From NCBI GenBank assembly GCA_017885385.1, contig JAFNGF010000269.1:9049-18715 (forward strand): DNA of 9,667 nucleotides. Reading direction: 5' to 3'. Below, piece after piece: positions 1 through 6,084 of this stretch. Every line of letters starts with the position of its first letter. Within the stretch, counting starts at the first letter, position 1. The notes below the pieces were generated by a model. That model was not told where the DNA came from. It ran no database searches and saw only the letters and a list, made by a program, of their open reading frames with translations. Origin of the DNA: Planctomycetota bacterium (lineage in GTDB: Bacteria > Planctomycetota > Phycisphaerae > Sedimentisphaerales > Anaerobacaceae). Made by a program: the position numbers and the translations under genes.

Positions 1-676
1 GTTCGTTGCAGATTTCATAATATAAGTTGTCAAAGTCCTTTAGCTCCTCCACGATCTTTCGCACCATTGCACCCTGGACAGCGAGCAAATCGGGATAATT
101 CAACGTGTAGACTTCGGTCCGCTTCATCGTGCCGATGCCATTAATATTGTTGGCGGCGTTCATCGGGCTGAGGTTCCACATCTGGTCCTCGTAGAAGGGG
201 CAGAAAAGTACAAGCTCGACTACGATGCCGCGTTTACCCGCCTCGGCGACGAAATCGCGCAAGCGTGCAAAGTAAGCGGGGTCCCATTTTGTCAGGTCGA
301 ATCCCTCCTTCGTCGGGACAAGCTTATTGCCGGCATTGGCATAGCCGGGTGTATTGCTGCGGGCCCACGGGCAGATGAATCGCTCCTTTGCCGGCGCGAG
401 TGTATTGTTCTCGATCTTGAAGGCGCCGACAGGCTCGCAATATGCTCCGCTGAACGTGCGGGTCAGGTTGAAGCCGTGCGACTGCAGCGTCTGGAGGTAT
501 TTTTTGTAGTTGAAGTCGGCGTTAAGAACTGCTCCGTAATGTTCGCCGGAAGTTATCAGCACCGTAGGTTTGCCCCGCCACAGTAAATAGTGTGGGTTCT
601 CCGGGTGCAGTTTTATGGGCTCTGCGCCGAATACAAGGCCCGCCGGTCCAAGCAGACACAATAGCATACCAAGCAT
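1..676 (-). CDS. Secreted clan GH-A-like glycoside hydrolase, 3' end missing
   Basis: The 225 visible residues begin MLGMLLCLLGPAGLVFGAEP, a short signal peptide probably cut after FGA, so the enzyme should act outside the cytoplasm. The mature part has a 'HPENPHYLLWRGKP' opening, then TSGEHYGAVLN, LTRTFSGAYCEP, a beta-strand-like GIVVELVLFCPFYED, and ends in YYEICNE. An Asn-Glu pair after a hydrophobic strand is the usual place of the acid/base glutamate at the end of strand 4 in clan GH-A (cellulase-like) barrels. The gene leaves the window immediately after this Glu, so the nucleophile is not visible. I know similar N-termini from planctomycete proteins annotated as cellulase-family or hypothetical, but cannot name the GH family. 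ATG at 676 is chosen because CCCCTT at 684-689 reads AAGGGG on this strand, 7 nt upstream; the Met at 667 has no such site. It lies 66 bp behind the lipoprotein gene and probably shares its promoter. Confidence 0.75.
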   Translation of the reverse strand, partial: MLGMLLCLLGPAGLVFGAEPIKLHPENPHYLLWRGKPTVLITSGEHYGAVLNADFNYKKYLQTLQSHGFNLTRTFSGAYCEPVGAFKIENNTLAPAKERFICPWARSNTPGYANAGNKLVPTKEGFDLTKWDPAYFARLRDFVAEAGKRGIVVELVLFCPFYEDQMWNLSPMNAANNINGIGTMKRTEVYTLNYPDLLAVQGAMVRKIVEELKDFDNLYYEICNE

Positions 677-683
677 AGGCTTT

Positions 684-689
684 CCCCTT
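684..689 (-). promoter_or_regulatory. Ribosome binding site of the glycoside hydrolase gene
   Basis: Read on the minus strand this is AAGGGG, placed 7 nt before the ATG at 676. It decides between the two nearby in-frame Met codons (676 and 667) in favour of 676. Confidence 0.6.
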
Positions 690-742
690 CCACCACATGC
701 TGTATGACTGACGGGCGTAATCTCAGGCCGCAAAACGCGGTA

Positions 743-1135
743 CTATTTTCCGTAGAGAGGTCGAAGCTGCTCTTCACTTGGTCGTTTGTCGTAGTGTTCG
801 CCTTTGGGGCCGGTGTAGACACTTGCTTTCTTTTTCAGCACGACCGGCGTAATTGAGCTATCCGCATTGGTCACCTCGACGACGACTTTCTCCTCTTTGG
901 ATGATTTGTCGATCTGTTCGAGGAGGCATCCTGTAGCGGCAATAGCTGCGCCAAGCGCGGCGCCTTCACCGTCTTCGTTAGACTGATGCCCTATTATCCA
1001 GCCGATCAAAGCGCCGCCCAGAGCCGCATTGTAAATGGGATGCCACTGCAGGCTCGCACAGCCCCCGCAAACAGACAGCACCAACGACCCAATTAGACCG
1101 ATCACCACAGGCGTTCGTATAGCTGTTGTTCTCAT
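743..1135 (-). CDS. Small glycine-zipper lipoprotein
   Basis: A 130-residue protein. Residues 1-26 form a signal peptide (MRTTAIRTPVVIGLIGSLVL...) ending in SVCGGC, which I read as a slightly atypical lipobox with the lipidated Cys near residue 26. Residues about 36-65 are rich in small residues spaced as GGALIGWIIG and GAALGAAIAA, like glycine-zipper membrane segments in outer-membrane lipoproteins. The tail is charged, has a VVVEV strand, and ends in YTGPKGEHYDKRPSEEQLRP, a motif I associate with similar planctomycete proteins. The role is unknown; membrane anchoring is likely. GGAG (CTCC at 1143-1146) sits 7 nt before the ATG. A strong promoter lies about 65 bp upstream, and the glycoside hydrolase follows 66 bp downstream. 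It could be a cell-envelope structural protein rather than a partner of that hydrolase. Confidence 0.75.
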   Translation of the reverse strand: MRTTAIRTPVVIGLIGSLVLSVCGGCASLQWHPIYNAALGGALIGWIIGHQSNEDGEGAALGAAIAATGCLLEQIDKSSKEEKVVVEVTNADSSITPVVLKKKASVYTGPKGEHYDKRPSEEQLRPLYGK

Positions 1136-1200
1136 TTAAGTGCTCCAACTAAGGTTCCCTCGTGCGTTTGCAGCTACCGATTAACACGGTGGCATTAGCG

Positions 1201-1231
1201 ATAATAATACGGGTATAGGGCGAAATGTCAA
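1201..1231 (-). promoter_or_regulatory. Sigma70-type promoter for the lipoprotein and glycoside hydrolase genes
   Basis: On the minus strand a perfect -35 TTGACA (TGTCAA at 1226-1231) is followed after 16 bp by TATTAT (ATAATA at 1204-1209). An overlapping second TATTAT lies at 1201-1206 with a 19 bp spacer, less favourable. Transcription would start near 1195, giving a leader of about 60 nt before the ATG at 1135. This makes the lipoprotein and hydrolase a unit separate from the upstream TPR gene. Confidence 0.6.
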
Positions 1232-1264
1232 GCTTTTTGAAGAAATTCTCTATCTGGGACTTTT

Positions 1265-1285
1265 GGCTGCCTGTCCGGATCAGCC
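1265..1285 (-). terminator. Possible weak hairpin after the TPR gene
   Basis: GGCTG at 1265-1269 pairs with CAGCC at 1281-1285 around an 11-nt loop, some 25 bp past the stop codon of the TPR gene. There is no uridine tract after it on the minus strand, so intrinsic termination is doubtful. Its position between a stop codon and a new promoter is the main reason to list it. Confidence 0.2.
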
Positions 1286-1309
1286 TCGGCTCTTAAACGG
1301 TGGACCCTT

Positions 1310-2917
1310 TTACGGCAAATTTCTTTTGACCGCATCAAGGCGGTCTTTGGTGACATCGACACCCAGTTTCTCGGCAATTTTTATATGCTTCTGGGCGGAC
1401 TCGTACTTTTTGAGCTTATAGTAGCTGAAGGCCAGGCCATAATGTGCATCGCCCATATTGGGTTCTATCTGAACGGCCTTGAGGTACTCGGCCACCGATT
1501 GCTCGTACTCGGTTTTATTGGCGTAGGCGGCGGCGAGGTTACAACGAATCCGAGCGTCACCTGGTGCTGTTTGAATAGCTCTTTTATATTGTTCAATCGC
1601 AGCGTCATAGTTCTGCCGGCTAAAATATGCGTTGCCCAGATTTACCAGGGCCGCTAACAGATCAGGTTTAGCAGCCAGTGCTTTTTTATAGGCTTCGATT
1701 TCTTCTTCCAGCCAGCCCAATTTGTGATAGCAGACGGCCAAACCGTAATTGGCCTCGGCGAAGTCCTGCTTGATTGCCAAGGCCTTGTTGTAGTGAGCTA
1801 TTGCCTGGTCGTAATCGCCCATCTGGCAGCAGATTTCCCCCATCTGGCTGTACAAGCCGGCGTGTTTGGGCTCTAAGTCGATCGCCTGTTTCAACTGCGC
1901 TATCGCCTGCTGGAACATTTGTCCCTGGCAGTAAGCTATCGCCAGATTCTTATGCGCGTCGATGAAGTTCGGGTCCAGGTCAAGAGCTTGTGTATAGCGG
2001 GCAATCGCGTCTTTCAACTGGCCTTGTCGCAGATAAGCGTTGCCAAGATTACTATGCGTCTTGGGGTCGCCTGGATTTATTTGTAAAGCCCTTTGATATT
2101 CGTATACCGCGTTTTCTACCTGCCCCATCTTCAGATAAACGTTAGCCAGATTAGCTCTGGACTCGGCCAACGAGGGATTTATTTCTGTTGCGGTCCGAAG
2201 CGTGGTTAGCGCGGCTTCTATGTCGCCCATCTCGCAATACGTGTTTCCCAGATTGTTAAAAAGGCAGCCCAGCGTCTGAATCTTGGTCAGGTTCTTCATA
2301 TAAATAGTATTGTCATCGCCCGGCGGCACCTTGAATTTGTCTATGTAGTGTTTATCGAGGGCGACGGCGCCTTTGTTGGTGGTTTCAATATTCCACCTTG
2401 TCCGCCCGTCATCGTATCGGACGAAAAAGTGCCCGGGAACCACGACCCCGTATAGGGGCATGCCCAGCCTTTCACCCAGCGAAAGGTACAGAATGGAAAG
2501 ACTCAGGCAGTAGCCCCGTTTATTGTCAAGAACGCAGTGCAGAAATAGGTCGTTCGGGTCTTCCGCCTCCGATACCGGCTTGAATTTCAAGTCCTCGAAC
2601 AGATACTCGTTTATGACCGGAATCGCTTTATAGTTTGGCTTCAGCCACTTTTTCTGGAGCCTTTCTTGAATCTCCGAAGCCATCTCATCGAGCGTTGTCA
2701 GATATCGGCGGCCCTGCACTATGTCACTCCACTGCTCGCAGACAATCAAGGCTGCGGTAGCCAGGTCAACTTCGTCTTCTCTGAGCCGCAGCACCTGGTC
2801 GAGCGACCTGGCATACAGGCCGCTTTTGCCCTCGTTAGCCAGGCGCCTTTCTCGGCCGGGAGATAGTTGCGGCCAGAAGATTAAGAAACAAACTGTTACC
2901 AAAAGCGTCTTTTTCAT
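1310..2917 (-). CDS. Exported transglutaminase-fold (SirB1-like) protein with nine TPRs
   Basis: A 535-residue protein starting MKKTLLVTVCFLIFWPQLSPG, a clear signal peptide. Residues about 45-215 match the SirB1-type transglutaminase-like domain: the Cys of KRGYCLSLSILYLSLGERLG (about residue 137), the His of VVPGHFFVRYDDG (about 163) and the NIETT motif (Glu about 178) are all in place, so a Cys-His thiol active site may be intact. From about 220 to the end there are nine consecutive 34-residue TPR units of the form NLGNAY...G....A...Y..AL...P. Known family members are often of unclear function; peptidase-like or protein-binding roles are both possible. The in-frame GTG at 2962 would add 15 polar residues before the signal peptide, so the ATG at 2917 is preferred, although only a weak GAG precedes it. 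It is transcribed alone, diverging from the DUF1080 lipoprotein gene. Confidence 0.85.
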   Translation of the reverse strand: MKKTLLVTVCFLIFWPQLSPGRERRLANEGKSGLYARSLDQVLRLREDEVDLATAALIVCEQWSDIVQGRRYLTTLDEMASEIQERLQKKWLKPNYKAIPVINEYLFEDLKFKPVSEAEDPNDLFLHCVLDNKRGYCLSLSILYLSLGERLGMPLYGVVVPGHFFVRYDDGRTRWNIETTNKGAVALDKHYIDKFKVPPGDDNTIYMKNLTKIQTLGCLFNNLGNTYCEMGDIEAALTTLRTATEINPSLAESRANLANVYLKMGQVENAVYEYQRALQINPGDPKTHSNLGNAYLRQGQLKDAIARYTQALDLDPNFIDAHKNLAIAYCQGQMFQQAIAQLKQAIDLEPKHAGLYSQMGEICCQMGDYDQAIAHYNKALAIKQDFAEANYGLAVCYHKLGWLEEEIEAYKKALAAKPDLLAALVNLGNAYFSRQNYDAAIEQYKRAIQTAPGDARIRCNLAAAYANKTEYEQSVAEYLKAVQIEPNMGDAHYGLAFSYYKLKKYESAQKHIKIAEKLGVDVTKDRLDAVKRNLP

Positions 2918-2993
2918 CGCTTGCTCAAATGTGGGTCGGCCAACACCCTGTACCCACTCCACCGTGAGTGTTTGCCCGTACAGATATTATCGT

Positions 2994-3009
2994 CAGGACA
3001 GGCGTCCTG
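2994..3009. repeat. Short perfect inverted repeat in the divergent intergenic region
   Basis: CAGGAC (2994-2999) and GTCCTG (3004-3009) are perfect reverse complements around a 4-nt AGGC centre. The element lies about 77 bp upstream of the TPR gene ATG and about 100 bp upstream of the plus-strand TATAAT box. A run of seven T begins about 9 bp further right on the plus strand. It could be a regulator site or a small leader hairpin; with arms of only six bases, chance is also possible. Confidence 0.3.
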
Positions 3010-3086
3010 GTTCGGTGTTTTTTTCTGCTCCAGGCTGAAAACAAATTCGGCGAACCGGTTCTTTATCGTTGCGTCCAAAAAATACG

Positions 3087-3115
3087 TTACTTTCGGCAGA
3101 CAACGTTTGTATAAT
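3087..3115 (+). promoter_or_regulatory. Probable promoter of the DUF1080 lipoprotein gene
   Basis: A consensus -10 TATAAT lies at 3110-3115. Seventeen bases upstream is TTACTT (3087-3092), a poor -35. Transcription would start near 3122, giving a leader of about 50 nt before the ATG at 3173. The perfect -10 in the right place makes it plausible; the weak -35 suggests an activator or another sigma factor. Confidence 0.4.
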
Positions 3116-3161
3116 TTAAGTCATGGTGCTATTTAATTCAACGCAAATTTTTAATACAGTT

Positions 3162-3166
3162 GGAGG
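3162..3166 (+). promoter_or_regulatory. Ribosome binding site of the DUF1080 lipoprotein gene
   Basis: GGAGG six bases before the ATG at 3173. It fixes the start even though this leaves an unusually long polar stretch (about 25 residues) before the hydrophobic part of the signal peptide. Confidence 0.7.
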
Positions 3167-3172
3167 ACCATC

Positions 3173-3856
3173 ATGAGCAAGTCTCAGACAGCCGCTGCAA
3201 AAACATTACCTGTTCAGCCTCCAGTCTTGGCCCGTTTGGGGCTGTGCAGCAAGACATATATCTTGCTGTCGGTGGTCGGCGTGCTTGGCCTGCCGGGCTG
3301 TCAGGGCCCGCGCGAAATCAGTCTGTTCGACGGCAAGACGCTGGCGCACTGGAAGGTCACCGATTTTGGCGGACAAGGCGACGTCTACGTGAAACAGGGG
3401 CAGATTTTTCTGGAAAAGGGCAACGATCTGACCGGCATCAGCTGGACGGAGCCGGTAGCTCCAATGAATTACGAAATTAGCCTGGAAGCGATGCGGGTAA
3501 ATGGCAGCGACTTTTTCTGCGGGCTCACTTTTCCTGTCGATGCCAACTGCTGCTCGCTGGTCCTTGGCGGCTGGGGTGGCTCGGTTTGTGGGATATCCAG
3601 CCTTGATTATTATGATGCCGCCAACAACGAGACCACGCGGATTATAGATTTTGAGAATGGGCGGTGGTACCATGTTCGGCTGCGCGTGACGCCCGCCAAG
3701 ATAGAAGCCTGGCTGGACGAGGAAAAGATAGTGGATGTGAGCACAGCCGGTCGGGTAATTGACACGCGAGTAGAGGTGGACCAGTCTAAGCCGCTTGGCA
3801 TCGCATCCTGGCAGACTGCTGCTGCGATCCGCAACATCCGCTTGCGAAAACTTTAA
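3173..3856 (+). CDS. DUF1080 (3-keto-disaccharide hydrolase family) lipoprotein
   Basis: A 227-residue protein. The signal peptide has a long n-region, a hydrophobic TYILLSVVGVLGL, and a classic L-P-G-C lipobox with Cys43, so the mature protein should be membrane-anchored. The rest is one DUF1080 domain, a concanavalin-like beta sandwich: ISLFDGKTLAHWKV at its start, then GDVYVKQGQIFLEKG, a NYEISLEAMRVNGSDFFCGL strand pair, LVLGGWGGSVCGISSLDYYD, GRWYHVRLRVTPAKIEAWLD, and IRNIRLRKL at the end. The family is tied to breakdown of 3-keto glycosides; some members act as lectin-like or structural modules, so catalysis here is inferred. It is alone on the plus strand, with its own promoter and ribosome site, and converges on the operon that encodes a second DUF1080 domain. 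Apart from the framing FDG-type start and closing strand it is clearly diverged from that second copy, so it is not a recent duplicate. Confidence 0.85.
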   Translation: MSKSQTAAAKTLPVQPPVLARLGLCSKTYILLSVVGVLGLPGCQGPREISLFDGKTLAHWKVTDFGGQGDVYVKQGQIFLEKGNDLTGISWTEPVAPMNYEISLEAMRVNGSDFFCGLTFPVDANCCSLVLGGWGGSVCGISSLDYYDAANNETTRIIDFENGRWYHVRLRVTPAKIEAWLDEEKIVDVSTAGRVIDTRVEVDQSKPLGIASWQTAAAIRNIRLRKL

Positions 3857-3894
3857 GGGTTACGTAGTAGCTGACGGATTATATTGCAGAGTCC

Positions 3895-3924
3895 GCAGCG
3901 ACCTTGCGGCAGAAAAGTCGCCGC
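3895..3924 (-). terminator. Possible hairpin between convergent genes
   Basis: In the 95 bp between the two convergent stop codons, GCAGCGAC (3895-3902) and GTCGCCGC (3917-3924) form an imperfect inverted repeat. In the minus-strand RNA all eight positions pair, one as a G-U wobble; in the plus-strand RNA one pair is lost. A competing GCGGC/GCCGC stem overlaps. No T tract follows on either side, so it may stop or protect the 3' end of the MATE transcript but is not a standard terminator. Confidence 0.3.
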
Positions 3925-3951
3925 AGTTAATGCGTGGGTTTGCCGGACTGT

Positions 3952-5367
3952 TCAACCGACCTCCATCGGCAGGGGAGCTGCCCGGCGCGCGAACAGGTCT
4001 ATGCTCATCCACCTGTTGCTCTTAAACCTCCAGCAGTTCGCCACACCAATTCCCGCGATACTGACAGCCGACATAACCCATGGCCCCATATAGGCAGTCG
4101 CAGGGAACAGCTTGGTTACACACCAGCCTCCCAGTCCCAGAATCAGGACTGCCCCAACCGCTGAAACCACCGCCGGCCACAGCGTATCGCCCGCCCCTCG
4201 CAGCGAGCCTCCGTAGACAATCCTGGCAGCGTCAAAGACTTGATACACAGCCGCGCAGATCAGCATATTGACCCCTGCCTCGATTACTCTGGCATCGGAC
4301 GACCAGAAAGCCACCAGCTTGTTCCTGAGCAAAAAAAAGCACAGGCCGACCAGGCCCATATAGATCAGCCCGATTTGCACACATAGGTTGGTCTGCCTGC
4401 CTGCCAGGTCCTTTCGTCCTTCTCCGATGCTCTTGCCCACCGCCGCCGATAGCGCGATCGACATACCCACAACCGGCATTGACGACAGTCCCGCATACGA
4501 CAGCACCGCGCTGGTCGCGGCCAGCACCTCTTGGCCGAATCTGCCCACCAGCCCCAGCAAAATCACGCCGCAGAGGGAAACGTTGAGCATCTGTCCTAAT
4601 CCCGCGGGAAGTCCCACCTTCAGCAAATCGTGTATCTTGCCGAAGTCCAGCTTCAGCGACCGTCTGGGCTTGAAATCCCGGTTGGTACGGCCGCTCAAAA
4701 ACACGGCCATATTGACCGCTGACGCAACCGATATCCCGATGAATGTCCCCCACCCTGCTCCGGCAATCTCCATCCGCGGAAATCCAAACTTTCCGAAGAT
4801 GAGCAGATAGTTGACTATTACATTGACCACCTGCCCGCAGAATGATGTGCACATCGTGACAACAGGCCGGTGTATTCCCATAAAGAATTGGTTGCTCGCC
4901 CAGTTAATCACAGCCGGTATATGGGCATAAAGCATTATTCGAAAGTATATTACTTCTTGAGGAATTACCCCTGGCGGCTGCCCCATCAGCCTGAATATCT
5001 GTGGTGCGGTCGGCCACATAATTGCCATTACGACCACAAAGTAAGCCACGCCCATCCAGACGACCTGCCAGAAATAGCAAGGGCATTCCGTTTTCTCGCC
5101 TCTGCCCAGGCTCTGACTGACGAATGTGTTAAGGCTGGCCATCGCTCCGATCGCAAAGCTGCCGGGCAGAAAACTGGCAAAACCTGCCGGCAGGACAGCC
5201 GCCAGCGAGCTGGTGCCCAGACGTGAGACCATAAACCTGTCCACAAACTGCATAAGCGTAAGGGACATGGTTGTTACCACCATCGGCGCGGCCAGCTTCA
5301 GCATGTATTTAAGTGAGCCGGACTCTTCCGCAGCGGTGCATGAAAGCAGAGGTGGTCTGTCCGTCAT
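3952..5367 (-). CDS. MATE-family multidrug/sodium antiporter
   Basis: A 471-residue inner-membrane protein with about twelve hydrophobic segments in two halves (roughly residues 22-210 and 240-440). Typical family sequences are visible: the first-helix pattern LKLAAPMVVTTMSLTLMQFVDRFMVSRLGT, the start of the second half LLKVGLPAGLGQMLNVSL, and YGGSLRGAGDTLWP near helix 10. The family exports cationic drugs, metabolites or lipids in exchange for Na+ or H+; the substrate cannot be told from sequence. Length is normal. A charged tail (FKSNRWMSIDLFARR) ends the protein. ATG at 5367 is preceded by a weak GGA nine bases upstream and lies 11 bp after the DUF167 stop codon, so the two are almost certainly cotranscribed. 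It is the last gene of the operon. Confidence 0.9.
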   Translation of the reverse strand: MTDRPPLLSCTAAEESGSLKYMLKLAAPMVVTTMSLTLMQFVDRFMVSRLGTSSLAAVLPAGFASFLPGSFAIGAMASLNTFVSQSLGRGEKTECPCYFWQVVWMGVAYFVVVMAIMWPTAPQIFRLMGQPPGVIPQEVIYFRIMLYAHIPAVINWASNQFFMGIHRPVVTMCTSFCGQVVNVIVNYLLIFGKFGFPRMEIAGAGWGTFIGISVASAVNMAVFLSGRTNRDFKPRRSLKLDFGKIHDLLKVGLPAGLGQMLNVSLCGVILLGLVGRFGQEVLAATSAVLSYAGLSSMPVVGMSIALSAAVGKSIGEGRKDLAGRQTNLCVQIGLIYMGLVGLCFFLLRNKLVAFWSSDARVIEAGVNMLICAAVYQVFDAARIVYGGSLRGAGDTLWPAVVSAVGAVLILGLGGWCVTKLFPATAYMGPWVMSAVSIAGIGVANCWRFKSNRWMSIDLFARRAAPLPMEVG

Positions 5368-5378
5368 TAAGCGTGTTC

Positions 5379-5678
5379 CTATTTGTTGAGATTCAATTTC
5401 TGCAGCAGCTTGTCAGCCGATATGCGGCAAACCTGCACCTGTTTGACAGGCCGGGTTAGGCCGGAAATTATACTTATGGCGTTCTTTCTTACGCCAAGCT
5501 GCCGAGCCAAGAGCTCAATCAAGGACTGGTTGGCCCGGCCTTTCTGCGGCGGCGCCGAGACCTTGACTTTGAGCATACCGTCAAGGATGCCGCAGACAGC
5601 CGTCCGGCTGCTGCCCGGCACTATCTTGGCGGCAAATACAACCGCTCCGTCAGCTTCTTTGATAGACAGATTAGGCAT
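5379..5678 (-). CDS. DUF167 / YggU-family small protein
   Basis: A 99-residue protein covering a complete DUF167 domain: KIVPGSSRTAVCGILDG near residues 18-34, the family signature VSAPPQKGRANQSLIELLARQLGV around residues 40-63, and SIISGLTRPVKQVQV at 69-83. The domain is widespread and cytosolic; its biochemical function is not established, and it often sits near membrane-protein genes (YggU beside YggT in proteobacteria). The ATG at 5678 has no recognisable ribosome site; the only other nearby ATG (5685) is out of frame. The gap to the hypothetical gene upstream is 47 bp and to the MATE gene downstream 11 bp. Probably a housekeeping passenger in the operon. Confidence 0.88.
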   Translation of the reverse strand: MPNLSIKEADGAVVFAAKIVPGSSRTAVCGILDGMLKVKVSAPPQKGRANQSLIELLARQLGVRKNAISIISGLTRPVKQVQVCRISADKLLQKLNLNK

Positions 5679-5725
5679 ACAGCATAAAAGGCAAACGCCG
5701 GATGTTCCCGATCAGATACCGCCCC

Positions 5726-6064
5726 CTATGTCTCCCTGATGTTCCTGCCGATTGCCGACTGCACGTATTTCTCGATCTGCTCGGCAAGCTCGCCCAGCGA
5801 AGGAAGCTGGAAATCCTCGTAGTGGCCCATTATGAAGTCGCCATCGAGCGCCTTCTTGTAGATTCTGACCCGTATCACGGGCAGCTCATCGCCCGGCTGA
5901 GGCATCTGGCTGCGATTTTCAGCAAACCGGTCACCCCACTTGCTAAAATCAGTATCTTTGTGTTCGGTGAGCTCAACACGCCAATCTTCGCTTATAAAAA
6001 CCAGGCACTTGCCGGTGAAGACTGCCGTCGGGAAATAGTCCTGTAACAGCTTAAGGGTCTCCAT
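5726..6064 (-). CDS. Hypothetical 112-residue protein
   Basis: I do not recognise this protein. It has no signal peptide or membrane segment, so it should be cytosolic. It starts METLKLLQDYFPTAVFTGKCLVFISEDW, has alternating strands (VELTEHKD, VIRVRIYKK), a Pro/Gly-containing loop MPQPGDELP, and a helical end LGELAEQIEKYVQSAIG, suggesting one small alpha/beta domain. Composition is balanced and acidic, as for a real soluble protein, and the frame fits neatly between neighbours: 20 bp after the fusion gene and 47 bp before the DUF167 gene, same strand. The start ATG at 6064 has only a weak purine-rich AGAGAGAA upstream. No assigned function. Confidence 0.65.
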   Translation of the reverse strand: METLKLLQDYFPTAVFTGKCLVFISEDWRVELTEHKDTDFSKWGDRFAENRSQMPQPGDELPVIRVRIYKKALDGDFIMGHYEDFQLPSLGELAEQIEKYVQSAIGRNIRET

Positions 6065-6084
6065 TTATTCTCTCTTGGACAACA

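Noticed and set aside
1360..2260. Periodic sequence of about 102 bp considered as a DNA repeat array
   Set aside because: The period is that of 34-residue TPR units; similarity is at protein level and the DNA copies are diverged. No CRISPR-like or tandem DNA repeat is present.
2918..2962. GTG start at 2962 for the TPR gene
   Set aside because: It adds 15 polar residues before an otherwise standard MKKT signal peptide.
3206..3673. 155-codon minus-strand frame opposite the DUF1080 lipoprotein gene
   Set aside because: Antisense to a gene with a perfect ribosome site, lipobox and domain match; no motifs of its own.
4232..4852. 206-codon minus-strand frame inside the MATE gene
   Set aside because: Gly/Arg-rich product from a shifted frame of a convincing membrane protein; no sign of a frameshift in the MATE gene itself.
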